DNA from: Prevotella sp. UBA4217
GTDB lineage: Bacteria; Bacteroidota; Bacteroidia; Bacteroidales; Bacteroidaceae
NCBI GenBank assembly: GCA_002379425.1
Contig: DFTH01000011.1
Coordinates: 1 to 64,000, forward strand
DNA: 64,000 nt
Direction: 5' to 3'
The notes below the pieces were generated by a model. That model searched no databases and had not been told where the DNA came from. It saw only the letters and a program-made list of their open reading frames with translations. This document shows positions 8,840-18,117 of this stretch, piece by piece (the first letter of the stretch is position 1; each line of letters starts with the position of its first letter). Both the position numbers and the translations under genes were made by a program.

Positions 8840-9481
8840 CTATTCTATTTTATTTTCGATTTCCTCTGCTTTTATTCCCAGGGCGGCCATGAGAGAGTAG
8901 CCCAGGATTTCCTGCCGTATCTTCTTGCCTTGCATTCCGTCAGAGGGCGACTCCTCGTCTGTAGCGGGCTGCATGGAGAAGATGGTGATCGTTTTCTCGT
9001 CGTCGGCACCATTCAGGACCTCGCGAACCTTATTATATAATAGGGCATTCTCCGCATGAGTCACCACCATCAGTCGTTTCACCTCCTTCTGGGCCGTTAT
9101 CAGTTGCAGGGCATCCACGAAGAAGTCGTCATAGTCCACAAACTCCTTTTCAGCGGGGTAGCAGTCGAACACGAACTCTCCGATGTTATCCTTGAAGGCC
9201 TTGCCGGAGAGATGCTCAGCGAAGTCTGAGGGATCCAGGTGGTTCAGCCCTCTTTTCTCCTTGGGATGGATGATGACGACTTGTATCTGGTTGTCCCCAG
9301 GTCTCAGGCCGCCATCGAGTGCCACGCAGTCTGCCCATACGGTCATGCTGCCTTTTGCGATCTGCCGGCCTAACAGCCGTTCAAACCTTTCAATCAGGTT
9401 GCGTGCCACGTTGTCCAGGTAGTCAGCATCCACCAGGATCACGTTTGCACTCCATTTCGTCTCATGTTGATTCATTTTCAT
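8840..9481 (-). CDS. conserved Bacteroidales protein, probably DUF6621
   Basis: About 213 residues, cytosolic, without signal peptide or membrane segment. The motifs NVILVDADYLDNVARNLI, the WADCVALDGGLRPGDN stretch and the KAFKDNIGEF segment fit a Bacteroidales family I recall as DUF6621; function unknown. The start is set at ATG 9481 because the promoter box ends at 9491, so a TTG at 9493 would lie inside it; ATG 9475 is an alternative. With either choice the leader is only a few bases. The carboxynorspermidine dehydrogenase gene follows after three bases, so the two are probably co-transcribed. Confidence 0.75.
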   Translation of the reverse strand: MKMNQHETKWSANVILVDADYLDNVARNLIERFERLLGRQIAKGSMTVWADCVALDGGLRPGDNQIQVVIIHPKEKRGLNHLDPSDFAEHLSGKAFKDNIGEFVFDCYPAEKEFVDYDDFFVDALQLITAQKEVKRLMVVTHAENALLYNKVREVLNGADDEKTITIFSMQPATDEESPSDGMQGKKIRQEILGYSLMAALGIKAEEIENKIE

Positions 9482-9490
9482 ATCTTGGTG

Positions 9491-9521
9491 CAAAGTTACA
9501 TGTTTTTATAGACAATACAAA
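9491..9521 (-). promoter_or_regulatory. promoter of the DUF6621-like gene
   Basis: On the minus strand TTTG (9521-9518), a 19-base spacer and TAACTTTG (9498-9491). The start codon is only nine bases past the box. Confidence 0.85.
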
Positions 9522-9539
9522 TAATTATCAGATAAAAAA

Positions 9540-10433
9540 TTATAAATCCCCTGAGCGGGAAGATGGCACTGTTTCACTGCCTTCCTCGTTGAAGTTGAAG
9601 CGGATGGACTCCTCACCAGCCCATGAGGTGCCTGTGATCGTACCGCTGAGGGTAATGCTGGAAGGTCCGGTGTACATTCCTTCGATGCTTATCTTGTAAT
9701 TGCTCGCTATCTCCGCATTACAATCATAAGAGTAGGTGGTGTCTCCGATGCTGACGCTGATAGTGGCATTGCCTACAGATGGCAGCAGGAACAGGTCGGA
9801 AGAATCCTCTTTCCAGGTATTGGTGCCGTCTTGCTTCTTGAGTGGGAAAGTGGAAGTACCATTTTCCCCATGATAAGAGCCATTGAGGAGAATGGACTCA
9901 TAGAGGGGCGAGATGCTGACGCTTACCTCTTCTGCATTTTCTGGCACGTTGTGGATTGCAACGCTAACAATCTGACAGACTTTTCTCTCCATGATTAAAG
10001 AAAGTGTATTGTTACTTTCGCTGGCAAGTGTTATGTTGGAGTGGGCTGTCATCAGGTCGCCAAAAGTTTGTCCTTGTTTTAAGGAGATGACGGAAGTCAT
10101 CTCCGCATTTTCCTGAGACGGTAGTTGGAGCCTGTCCTCATCAGCGCCTCCAACGGCAACAACATCGTAAGTACCCTTGGGTAATTCCATCTCGATAGGT
10201 GTTTCCGCTGCCTCTCGGACCTGGGTGCCTATACAGTCACCTTCTTCGTTGAATACATACAGTCGCACAGGCAGTGCGATTGCTGCCTCACTGCCTTCCC
10301 CATCAGAGCGGGTGAGCACAGTCAGACGGCTGTTGCGCTCCATGCTGTTTTCGTTAATCACTTCCTTGCCACATGAGCATAGGGTCATCATACCGCTAAC
10401 GGCGGTTACTAAAAAAACATTTTGAATTTTCAT
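9540..10433 (-). CDS. FimB/Mfa2-like fimbrial anchor lipoprotein
   Basis: 297 residues with a lipoprotein signal peptide ending in LCSC, so Cys21 would be lipidated. The body has the look of Mfa2/FimB proteins: VRLYVFNEEGDCIGTQ, the LPKGTYDVVAVGGADED segment, and a second half with YTGPSSITLSGTI. In Porphyromonas such proteins anchor a fimbria to the outer membrane and control its length. Here no fimbrillin-type major subunit or tip gene lies beside it, so it stands alone between the DUF6621-like gene and nhaD. It could be an orphan anchor or serve a fimbria encoded elsewhere. Confidence 0.75.
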   Translation of the reverse strand: MKIQNVFLVTAVSGMMTLCSCGKEVINENSMERNSRLTVLTRSDGEGSEAAIALPVRLYVFNEEGDCIGTQVREAAETPIEMELPKGTYDVVAVGGADEDRLQLPSQENAEMTSVISLKQGQTFGDLMTAHSNITLASESNNTLSLIMERKVCQIVSVAIHNVPENAEEVSVSISPLYESILLNGSYHGENGTSTFPLKKQDGTNTWKEDSSDLFLLPSVGNATISVSIGDTTYSYDCNAEIASNYKISIEGMYTGPSSITLSGTITGTSWAGEESIRFNFNEEGSETVPSSRSGDL

Positions 10434-10475
10434 TTTCGTCTTTCATATTAAGTTAGACATAAAATCAACTGGCTG

Positions 10476-10506
10476 CAAAGGTAGTGTTTTTGTCTGAAAT
10501 CACCAA
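10476..10506 (-). promoter_or_regulatory. promoter of the Mfa2-like gene
   Basis: Minus-strand TACCTTTG at 10483-10476 with a TTG element at 10506-10504, spacing 20 bases; leader about 40 bases. Confidence 0.8.
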
Positions 10507-10551
10507 GTATTTTTAAAACTTTTTTCTTTTTAACTAAAAAATATCTTTTCC

Positions 10552-10584
10552 TTGTTTTCTTTTCTTACTTATTTCTTACCTTTG
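10552..10584 (+). promoter_or_regulatory. promoter of nhaD
   Basis: TTG at 10552-10554 and TACCTTTG at 10577-10584, spacing 22 bases; the start codon follows 31 bases later. Confidence 0.8.
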
Positions 10585-10615
10585 CACCATAAATAGAACT
10601 AACAATCGAAAAAAG

Positions 10616-11947
10616 ATGTCAACTTTAACTATCTGTATTGTAATTGTATTCTGCATAGGCTATCTCTGCATAGCCTTGGAAAGTCTGACGAGGGTGAACA
10701 AGGCGGCTATTGCGCTGCTGATGTGTGTCACCTGCTGGACCTTGTTGATGATAGGCCCCTCAGCCTATTATCCCGCTGTCGCTGCTGATGGTGTGGTGCA
10801 CCATATTGCCGAGGTGATTGAGCACCACTTGGGGGATGCGGCGGGAACGCTCTTCTTCCTCATGGGTGCCATGACCATCGTGGAGATCGTGGATTCCAAC
10901 GGTGGATTCAACTTCGTAAGGGATACGATGAAGACCCGTTCGAAGCGCAAACTGATGTGGCGCGTGGCCTTCATGACGTTCTTCCTTTCGGCTATCCTGG
11001 ACAACCTGACCACCTCGATTGTGATGATCATGGTGCTCAGGAAACTTGTGCAGAGCCGCGGCGACCGCATGATTTACTCGGCTCTGGTGGTAATCGCGGC
11101 CAACTCGGGAGGTGCCTTCTCGCCCATCGGTGACGTGACGACCATCATGCTGTGGATCAAGGGTGTGATCACCACCCAGGGCGTGCTGACGGAGATTTTC
11201 ATACCATCGCTCATATCGATGATGCTGCCTGCCTTTATCCTGCAGTATCAACTGAAAGGTAAGTTTGACAAGGAGCACAATCTGCCCAAGGCAGAGGTGA
11301 GCCAGTTTACCAAGGCCCAGCGTGACATTATCTTCTGGCTCGGTGTGGGCGGCCTCTGCTTCGTGCCTGTCTTCAAGACGATCACCCACCTGCCGCCGTT
11401 CATGGGCATCCTGCTGGTGCTGGGCGTGCTGTGGACAGTGACGGAGATATTCCACTACAATACTGCGGAGGATGACACGATGGCCAAGCGAGTCACCGAC
11501 CTGCTATCGAGGATCGACCTCTCTACGATCATGTTCTTCCTGGGTATTCTGATGGCTGTAGCCGTGCTACAGGAGATCGGTGTGCTCACTGCCCTTGGCG
11601 AAAGCCTGAACGAGACGTTTGCTGGCAATTACTATCTGATATGCGGCATCATCGGCGTGCTCTCGTCGATTGTCGATAATGTGCCGTTGGTGGCTGGTTG
11701 CATGGGTATGTATCCTGTGGCTACCGAGGGGGCCATGGCCGTGGATGGCGTGTTCTGGCAGGCCCTGGCCTACTGTGCAGGCGTGGGTGGTTCGATGCTG
11801 ATCATCGGGTCGGCTGCTGGCGTGGTGGTCATGGGGCTGGAGAAGATCACGTTCGGCTGGTATATGAAGCATATCTCGTGGATAGCCTTCGTGGGTTATC
11901 TGGCGGGTATCGTGATCTACTGGCTGGAACGGTCGTTCGTCTTGTAG
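10616..11947 (+). CDS. nhaD: NhaD-type Na+/H+ antiporter
   Basis: A 443-residue inner-membrane protein of the ion transporter superfamily with about 11-13 hydrophobic segments. Family motifs are LDNLTTSIVMIMVLRKL near residue 128, NSGGAFSPIGDVTTIML near 163, SSIVDNVPLVAG near 350 and the C-terminal GSAAGVVVMGLEKITF. NhaD exchanges cytosolic sodium or lithium for protons and supports pH and salt homeostasis. It has its own promoter and is followed by a long intergenic region carrying a composite repeat, then clpB on the same strand. Assignment rests on motifs; substrate specificity is inferred from the family. Confidence 0.92.
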   Translation: MSTLTICIVIVFCIGYLCIALESLTRVNKAAIALLMCVTCWTLLMIGPSAYYPAVAADGVVHHIAEVIEHHLGDAAGTLFFLMGAMTIVEIVDSNGGFNFVRDTMKTRSKRKLMWRVAFMTFFLSAILDNLTTSIVMIMVLRKLVQSRGDRMIYSALVVIAANSGGAFSPIGDVTTIMLWIKGVITTQGVLTEIFIPSLISMMLPAFILQYQLKGKFDKEHNLPKAEVSQFTKAQRDIIFWLGVGGLCFVPVFKTITHLPPFMGILLVLGVLWTVTEIFHYNTAEDDTMAKRVTDLLSRIDLSTIMFFLGILMAVAVLQEIGVLTALGESLNETFAGNYYLICGIIGVLSSIVDNVPLVAGCMGMYPVATEGAMAVDGVFWQALAYCAGVGGSMLIIGSAAGVVVMGLEKITFGWYMKHISWIAFVGYLAGIVIYWLERSFVL

Positions 11948-11970
11948 GTCATATAATCTGGCGAGCAATA

Positions 11971-12270
11971 GGAGGCACTTTACGGAAATGAGGAGCCTCT
12001 TTAGCAACGTGAGGAGGCTCTTTACGAACGTGAGGAGCCTCCTCAGTTCCGTAAAGTGCCTTCTCATTCTGTTCCCAGGCCTTGGGAATTCAGAAAACAG
12101 CCTTCCTGTTCAGGAAAAGTGCCCTCTCGCGCGTATATATAGTTGTCTTATCCTCTTTTTATGTGTCCTATATGTTCCATCTGCCCCCCAGTGGAGACTA
12201 TTCTTCATGGACAGATGGGACAGATGGGACACTTGTTTTTGGCTTAAGACAACTACCACGCACGCGCGCG
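11971..12270. repeat. composite intergenic repeat, copy 1
   Basis: Fills most of the gap between nhaD and clpB. Order: 21-base units of the type TGAGGAGCCTCTTTAGCAACG; an inverted pair, 11974-11995 and 12039-12060, 22 bases with one mismatch; two short palindromes around CCCAGGCCTTGGG and TTCCTGTTCAGGAA; an alternating pyrimidine-purine tract at 12128-12141; the hairpin element at 12140-12255; and a second alternating tract at 12257-12270. The stretch 12052-12124 is nearly identical to 32762-32834 in copy 2. Confidence 0.85.
12140..12255. mobile_element. MITE-like hairpin element, copy 1
   Basis: Ends in an 11-base perfect inverted repeat, TAGTTGTCTTA at 12140-12150 and TAAGACAACTA at 12245-12255. 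Inside are longer imperfect arms at 12163-12186 and 12209-12232. It has no coding capacity. A related element lies at 32900-33022. Classed as MITE-like by structure only; no target duplication was found. Confidence 0.5.
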
Positions 12271-12316
12271 AAGAGGTGAAGCAAAATGTAGTGTGGACTG
12301 ACGAAGTGTCTGGCTT

Positions 12317-12360
12317 TGTGACAATTTGGCAGAAATTGTGAGTTGGGCACGCGGATTGTG
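12317..12360 (+). promoter_or_regulatory. clpB control region: inverted repeat and sigma-54-like promoter
   Basis: GGGCAC-GCGGA-TTGTG at 12345-12360 resembles the sigma-54 -24/-12 consensus (one mismatch in the -24, two in the -12 element). Just upstream, ACAATTT (12321-12327) and AAATTGT (12333-12339) form a perfect 7-base inverted repeat. The 12-base string TGTGACAATTTG at 12317 also occurs in front of dnaK. No TAnnTTTG box is seen. Confidence 0.5.
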
Positions 12361-12400
12361 AGAAAAGCAGTAGAAACATAAAATCAAGGAGGACAAAGAT

Positions 12401-14911
12401 ATGACATTAGACAAGTTTACAATCAAAGCCCAGGAGGCAGTACAGCAGGCCGTGAACCTGGCCCAGCAGAACGGGCAGCAGGTCATTGAGCCAGTTCATC
12501 TGCTGAAAGGCGTGATGGAGAAGGGGCGCGACGTGGCCGTCTTCATCTTTCAGAAACTCGGCGTGAATGTCCAGCAGGTAGAAATGCTCGTGGATCAGGA
12601 GATAAAGCACTTGCCCAGGGTACAGGGCGCTGGACAGCCGTATCTCTCTGGTGAGAGTAATAATGTACTCGTGCGTGCACAGGAGATAGCCCAGAAGACG
12701 GGCGACGAGTTCGTCTCCGTGGAACCCATCCTGTTGGCTCTGCTCAGTGTCAATTCTACGGCCTCGCGCATCATGAAAGACGCGGGCTGTATAGAAAAGG
12801 ATATGGAGAAGGCCATCCAGGAACTGCGCCAGGGCCAGAAGGTGCAGAGCCAGAGTGCCGACGACAACTACCAGTCGCTGGAAAAGTATGCCAAGAACCT
12901 CGTCGATCTCGCACGTAAGGGCAAACTCGACCCCGTGATAGGACGTGACGATGAGATCCGCCGACTGTTGCAGATACTCTCTCGACGCACGAAGAACAAT
13001 CCTATACTGATCGGTGAGCCTGGTACGGGTAAGACGGCCATCGTGGAGGGGCTTGCAGGGCGTATCGTGCGCGGTGACGTGCCTGAGAACCTGAAGGACA
13101 AGCAACTCTACTCACTCGACATGGGTGCACTGGTGGCAGGCGCGAAGTACAAGGGAGAATTCGAGGAGCGTCTGAAGAGCGTCATCAATGAGGTGACCAA
13201 GGCCGAGGGGCGCATCATCCTCTTCATCGACGAGATCCACACGCTGGTGGGCGCTGGTGGGGGAGAGGGCGCCATGGATGCTGCCAACATACTGAAGCCA
13301 GCCCTCGCCCGTGGCGAACTGAGAGCCATCGGTGCCACTACGCTCAACGAGTATCAGAAGTACTTCGAGAAGGACAAGGCGCTGGAACGACGCTTCCAGA
13401 CGGTGATGGTAGATGAGCCGGACGAACTCTCCGCCATCTCCATCCTCCGAGGTCTGAAGGAGCGTTACGAGAACCACCACAAGGTGCGTATCCAGGACGA
13501 TGCCTGTATCGCCGCCGTCCAACTCTCCGAACGGTATATCTCCGAGCGCTTCCTGCCCGACAAGGCCATCGACCTGATGGACGAGGCTGCCGCCAAACTG
13601 AGGATGGAGCGCGACTCCGTGCCCGAGGAACTCGACGAGATCACGCGTCGTCTGGCACAACTCGAGATCGAGCGCGAGGCCATCAAGCGCGAGGGCGACG
13701 AACCGAAGATTGCCCAGTTGGACAAGGAGATTGCCGAACTCCGCGAACAGGAGACACAGTTCCGTGCCAAGTGGGAGGGAGAGCGCCAACTCGTCAACAA
13801 GATCCAGCAGGACAAGCAGGAGATGGAGAACCTGAAGTATGAGGCAGAGCGCGCAGAGCGCGAGGGCGACTACGGGAAGGTGGCTGAGATACGCTACTCG
13901 AAACTGAAGGCCCTCGAAGACGACATCAAGGCCATACAGGCACAACTCGCCAACGCCCAGGGTGGCAACTCCCTCGTACGCGAGGAGGTGACTGCCGACG
14001 ATATCGCTGAGGTCGTGAGCCGCTGGACGGGAATCCCTGTGACGAAGATGATGCAGAGCGAGCGCGAGAAACTGCTCCATCTGGAAGAGGAACTCCACAA
14101 GCGTGTCATCGGACAGGATGAGGCCATCACCGCCGTCTCGGATGCCGTCAGGCGTTCAAGGGCCGGCCTCCAGGATCCCAAGCGGCCTATCGCCAGTTTT
14201 ATATTCCTTGGCACCACGGGCGTGGGTAAGACGGAGTTGGCCAAGACGCTCGCCGACTACCTCTTCAATGATGAGACGATGATGACACGTATCGACATGT
14301 CGGAGTATCAGGAAAAGTATAGTGTCTCACGTCTGATAGGTGCACCTCCGGGCTACGTGGGCTACGATGAGGGCGGACAACTGACAGAGGCCGTGCGCCG
14401 CAAGCCTTACAGCGTGGTGCTCTTCGATGAGATTGAGAAGGCGCACCCTGATGTGTTCAACATTCTGCTGCAAGTGCTCGACGACGGACGACTGACGGAC
14501 AACAAGGGCCGCACGGCCAACTTCAAGAATACCATCATCATCATGACCTCAAATGCCACGCGGGAACAGTTGCGCGCCTCGATGCGTCCTGAGTTCCTCA
14601 ACCGTATCGACGAGATCATCACTTTCCAGCCCTTGACGAAGGAGCAGATCAGTGACGTCGTTCGTCTGCAGATGAAGAGGGTGACGGAGATGCTGGAGCC
14701 TCAGGGCATACGCCTGGAGTGCACGCCGCAGGCCATCGCCTATCTGGCAGAGGAAGGTTACGATCCTGAGTTTGGTGCCCGTCCTGTGAAGCGTGCCATC
14801 CAGCAGTTCGTGCTCAACGACCTGTCGAAGAAGATACTGGCTGATGAGGTGGATCGAGAAAAACCCATCATCGTCGATGAGTTCGGCGAAGGACTGGTGT
14901 TTAGAAATTAA
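12401..14911 (+). CDS. clpB: disaggregase ClpB with a shortened D2 segment
   Basis: An 836-residue Hsp100 disaggregase that, with DnaK, pulls polypeptides out of aggregates. Order: N-terminal Clp repeats (residues 1-145); D1 AAA+ with Walker A GEPGTGKT and Walker [11 protein letters not shown]; coiled-coil M-domain (about 395-515); D2 AAA+ with Walker [13 protein letters not shown], pore motif GYVGYDEGG, Walker [13 protein letters not shown] and arginine-finger region [10 protein letters not shown]. Between MTSN (715-718) and Arg729 only ten residues remain, against about 30 in E. coli ClpB; the usual LGS that follows MTSN is absent. The rest of the protein looks complete, so total length is about 20-26 residues below normal. 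It has a sigma-54-like promoter region and a strong terminator. Confidence 0.96.
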   Translation: MTLDKFTIKAQEAVQQAVNLAQQNGQQVIEPVHLLKGVMEKGRDVAVFIFQKLGVNVQQVEMLVDQEIKHLPRVQGAGQPYLSGESNNVLVRAQEIAQKTGDEFVSVEPILLALLSVNSTASRIMKDAGCIEKDMEKAIQELRQGQKVQSQSADDNYQSLEKYAKNLVDLARKGKLDPVIGRDDEIRRLLQILSRRTKNNPILIGEPGTGKTAIVEGLAGRIVRGDVPENLKDKQLYSLDMGALVAGAKYKGEFEERLKSVINEVTKAEGRIILFIDEIHTLVGAGGGEGAMDAANILKPALARGELRAIGATTLNEYQKYFEKDKALERRFQTVMVDEPDELSAISILRGLKERYENHHKVRIQDDACIAAVQLSERYISERFLPDKAIDLMDEAAAKLRMERDSVPEELDEITRRLAQLEIEREAIKREGDEPKIAQLDKEIAELREQETQFRAKWEGERQLVNKIQQDKQEMENLKYEAERAEREGDYGKVAEIRYSKLKALEDDIKAIQAQLANAQGGNSLVREEVTADDIAEVVSRWTGIPVTKMMQSEREKLLHLEEELHKRVIGQDEAITAVSDAVRRSRAGLQDPKRPIASFIFLGTTGVGKTELAKTLADYLFNDETMMTRIDMSEYQEKYSVSRLIGAPPGYVGYDEGGQLTEAVRRKPYSVVLFDEIEKAHPDVFNILLQVLDDGRLTDNKGRTANFKNTIIIMTSNATREQLRASMRPEFLNRIDEIITFQPLTKEQISDVVRLQMKRVTEMLEPQGIRLECTPQAIAYLAEEGYDPEFGARPVKRAIQQFVLNDLSKKILADEVDREKPIIVDEFGEGLVFRN

Positions 14912-14947
14912 AAAGAGATCATCCGCTGTCAGCGGATGATCTCTTTT
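14911..14947. terminator. terminator between clpB and the M6 peptidase gene
   Basis: Perfect 17-base arms at 14911-14927 and 14931-14947 with a 3-base loop and a T-run. The right arm lies inside the last codons of the convergent M6 gene. Confidence 0.93.
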
Positions 14948-16437
14948 TTGCCATGATGGATATAGAGACCTTTTCGCGTAGGCCGAACTTGCAGGCGACG
15001 GCCTTGCAGGTCGTACCAGACATCATCGGCGCTTGTGCCGACAACAGGGGTCTCGATTCCCGTGGTCTTCATGAAGTCGAAGGAGATGGTGCCATCGTCG
15101 GCCATTCGGATGTTCGTGATGGGTTTCGACATCCAGTACGTCATGGTGGCATTGGCGTTGAAAAGGGTGGCAGCAGGGGTTGTGTCGTCTGTCAAACTCT
15201 GCAGCAACACACCTGTCTCAGGATTGACATAGGGATAGGTAGTGGTGCTGAGGTAAATGCTGCGCAGACGCTTGTCCATCGTGTATTTACTCATATCCTT
15301 GCCGTTCTGAGCAGGATCCCAGTCCTTGTAACACTTGCCGTCGGGATGGAAAAGATCGTAGCGGAAGTGGTCTTTCTGCGTATTCACCACGTTGTCGGTC
15401 CAGGCGATGGGGTCGTAATCGACATGGAAGATGAGCAGGCCGTTACCTGGCACGCCGTAGTCCCAACCCGACTGGCAGCGATTCTCGAGGATGTAGTATT
15501 CGTCGGGGATGCCGGAGTTGCGTACGAGGTAGGTGGTGCCGCCCTCGCTGACAGGTTTCATGCCAGTGATGGTAGTCGCCTCGTTGAGTTCCACAGGAGT
15601 ATCCCACCCGAGGAGCATCTTCTCCAAGGCGGAGAAGTTAGGCGGACACCAGCCCCAGTTGATGTAGTTACCACCATCCATGAGGTCCCAGTCGTCGACG
15701 ACGGAGAAGCCGGAACTCGAAGTGGGATAGAGGTCGGGCAGGCCGAGACAGTGGGTGAACTCGTGAATGATGGTGGCGATGCCACAGGAGCCATTGACAT
15801 CATCCCAAAGTTCGGTGCTTATAGATGACATGGAGACATACTTTCCGCCAGGAGTCTGGAAATAGTCGTGACTTGTACTTGGCCATATATAACCTTTGTT
15901 ATTACCATAGGCGCCGTTGTATCCCGCAGCGATGAAGAGCACCTGATCTACCTGACCGTCGTCGTCCCAGTCGTAGATGGAGAAGTCGGCATCGCTTGTA
16001 CGGCAAAGGTTCTTCATGACATCATGGATGGCGTACGACCCGTAGTTGGTGCCGCCGCTCTTATTGGCTACCGTCGTATCGGCCTGTATGGGACCATAGA
16101 GGTCGAACTGCACGTTGAACCGTCCACCAGACTGTTCACGGAAATAGTCGGCTACGCAGCCTTTCCCCATCCCTTCGTTATAACCAGGTTCGTTGAGGAT
16201 ACGGTTGTAGAAGGCCACAGGGTCGTCCGTGCTGAATGCACGGTCTTTGAATGTGATGAGTACCACAGGCTGACGGTAGGTCTTCTGCGGATCCCAGTCG
16301 TTACGGAGGTCGGGCAGCACGGCACGGGTACCGCGGGTAGCGACGGTATCAGGGCGCAGGCATGGCATACGGTGCTGGGCACTGACCGCACCTGCGGCCA
16401 GTGCCAGCACCATCATCATGATCCACCTACTTCGCAT
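14929..16437 (-). CDS. secreted M6 family metallopeptidase
   Basis: 502 residues with a signal peptide (cut near AVSAQ). The zinc motif [11 protein letters not shown] fixes it as an M6 (immune inhibitor A-like) metallopeptidase; the [12 protein letters not shown] and [18 protein letters not shown] segments before it are usual for the family. The last 35 residues (WYDLQGRRL... GLYIHHGKK) match a short C-terminal domain seen on many secreted Prevotella proteins and similar to type IX sorting domains; the subtilisin remnant at 28966 has the same tail. The start overlaps the fumarase stop by 11 bases, so translation is probably coupled. Expected site of action: cell surface or outside. Confidence 0.9.
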   Translation of the reverse strand: MRSRWIMMMVLALAAGAVSAQHRMPCLRPDTVATRGTRAVLPDLRNDWDPQKTYRQPVVLITFKDRAFSTDDPVAFYNRILNEPGYNEGMGKGCVADYFREQSGGRFNVQFDLYGPIQADTTVANKSGGTNYGSYAIHDVMKNLCRTSDADFSIYDWDDDGQVDQVLFIAAGYNGAYGNNKGYIWPSTSHDYFQTPGGKYVSMSSISTELWDDVNGSCGIATIIHEFTHCLGLPDLYPTSSSGFSVVDDWDLMDGGNYINWGWCPPNFSALEKMLLGWDTPVELNEATTITGMKPVSEGGTTYLVRNSGIPDEYYILENRCQSGWDYGVPGNGLLIFHVDYDPIAWTDNVVNTQKDHFRYDLFHPDGKCYKDWDPAQNGKDMSKYTMDKRLRSIYLSTTTYPYVNPETGVLLQSLTDDTTPAATLFNANATMTYWMSKPITNIRMADDGTISFDFMKTTGIETPVVGTSADDVWYDLQGRRLQVRPTRKGLYIHHGKKEIIR

Positions 16438-18076
16438 TAGGACACCAGGGCTTCAGTGTCTTGAAGAAGTCGTTACCCTTATCATCCACCAGGATGAAGG
16501 CGGGGAAGTCCTCTACGTCAATCTTCCAGATGGCCTCCATGCCGAGTTCGGGATACTCTACGCACTCGATGCTCTTGATGGAACTCTGGGAGAGCACGGC
16601 TGCCACACCGCCGATAGAACCCAGATAGAAGCCGCCGTACTTCTTACAGGCCTCTGTCACCACGTCACTGCGGTTACCCTTGGCAATCATCACCAGTGAT
16701 GCGCCCAATGACTGGAACTCATCCACGTAGGGATCCATACGGTTGGCAGTGGTCGGACCCATGGATCCACAGGGATAGCCCTCCGGTGTCTTGGCTGGGC
16801 CGGCATAGAGCACAGGATATTTCTTGAAGTATTCAGGCATCTCCTCACCTGCATCGATACGGGCCTTCAGTTTAGCATGGGCGATGTCGCGGGCTACGAT
16901 GATGGTGCCCTTCAGATTCACGCGGGTGGAGACGGGATACTTCGACAGTTCCTTGCGCACGGCATCGATACCTTCATTAAGGTCTATCACTATGGTGTTC
17001 TGTCCCTCACCAGCCTTGGCATATTCTGCAGGGATGAGTTCTGATGGGTTCGCATCCATCTTCTCCAGCCAGATACCATCAGCATTGATCTTCGCCTTGA
17101 TGTTACGGTCGGCAGAGCAACTGACGCCCATGCCGATAGGACAGGAGGCACCATGACGGGGCAGACGCACGACACGGATATCGTGAGCCAGGTACTTACC
17201 ACCGAACTGAGCCCCGAGACCGATCTTGTGAGCCTCGGCCAACAGTTTCTGCTCCAGGTCGATGTCGCGGAAAGCACGGCCCGTCTCGTCGCCGGTGGTG
17301 GGCAGTCCGTCGTAATACTTGATAGAGGCAAGTTTCACCGTCAGCAGGTTCTTCTCAGCCGAGGTGCCGCCAATCACGAAGGCAATGTGGTAGGGAGGAC
17401 AGGCAGCCGTGCCGAGGCTCTTCATCTTCTCTACGAGGAAGGGGATAAGGGTTCCCTCGTTCTGGATGGTGGCCTTGGTCATGGGATAGAAGTAGGTCTT
17501 GTTGGCTGAGCCGCCGCCCTTGGCAACAAACACGAATTTGTACTCAGCACCCTCCGTGGCCTCGATGTCGATCTGTGCCGGGAGGTTACAACGGGTATTC
17601 ACCTCGTCGTACATCGTCAGCGGGGCGTTCTGCGAATAGCGCAGGTTGTCCTGGGTGAAGGTGTTGAACACACCCCGTGACAGGGCTTCCTCGTCTTCGA
17701 AGCCTGTCCACACCTGCTGTCCCTTCTCACCATGAATGATGGCCGTACCCGTATCCTGGCAGAAGGGCAGGATGCCGCGGGCAGCCACCTCGGCGTTACG
17801 CAGGAACTGCAGGGCTACGTACTTATCATTCTCTGAGGCCTCGGGATCGCTGAGAATCTGTGCCACCTGCAGGTTATGCTCGCGGCGCAGCATGAACTCC
17901 ACATCGTGGAAGGCCTGCTGGGCCAACAATGTGAGCGCCTCCTTCGAGACCTTTACGATAGTCTTACCTTCAAACTCTGACGTTGTCACGCCTTCCTTGC
18001 TCAACAGACGGTACTCTGTCTTGTCTTCGCCCACCTGGAACATCGGGGCGTACTTGAATTCTACGTTTTTAGCCAT
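16427..18076 (-). CDS. class I fumarate hydratase
   Basis: A 549-residue iron-sulfur fumarase interconverting fumarate and malate; in Prevotella-like anaerobes it works in the reductive direction toward succinate. It carries both halves in one chain: the N-terminal part with [20 protein letters not shown] and [16 protein letters not shown], and the C-terminal swivel part with [38 protein letters not shown] and [20 protein letters not shown]. Length is normal. It lies 41 bases after the M16 peptidase gene and overlaps the M6 gene, all on the minus strand. Reaction is secure; direction in this organism is inferred. Confidence 0.96.
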   Translation of the reverse strand: MAKNVEFKYAPMFQVGEDKTEYRLLSKEGVTTSEFEGKTIVKVSKEALTLLAQQAFHDVEFMLRREHNLQVAQILSDPEASENDKYVALQFLRNAEVAARGILPFCQDTGTAIIHGEKGQQVWTGFEDEEALSRGVFNTFTQDNLRYSQNAPLTMYDEVNTRCNLPAQIDIEATEGAEYKFVFVAKGGGSANKTYFYPMTKATIQNEGTLIPFLVEKMKSLGTAACPPYHIAFVIGGTSAEKNLLTVKLASIKYYDGLPTTGDETGRAFRDIDLEQKLLAEAHKIGLGAQFGGKYLAHDIRVVRLPRHGASCPIGMGVSCSADRNIKAKINADGIWLEKMDANPSELIPAEYAKAGEGQNTIVIDLNEGIDAVRKELSKYPVSTRVNLKGTIIVARDIAHAKLKARIDAGEEMPEYFKKYPVLYAGPAKTPEGYPCGSMGPTTANRMDPYVDEFQSLGASLVMIAKGNRSDVVTEACKKYGGFYLGSIGGVAAVLSQSSIKSIECVEYPELGMEAIWKIDVEDFPAFILVDDKGNDFFKTLKPWCPNAK

Positions 18077-18117
18077 AATCGTATTTGTTTTTTATTAAAT
18101 GGTGTCTTTATTTTTAA

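Noticed and set aside
9482..9493. TTG start for the DUF6621-like gene
   Set aside because: It lies inside the TAACTTTG promoter box and would precede the transcript start.
11988..12341. Open frame with MRSLFSN-type heptads in copy 1
   Set aside because: It reads through the 21-base repeat and the hairpin element; the same DNA is open on both strands, there is no ribosome-binding or promoter signal, and the heptads follow from the 21-base period.
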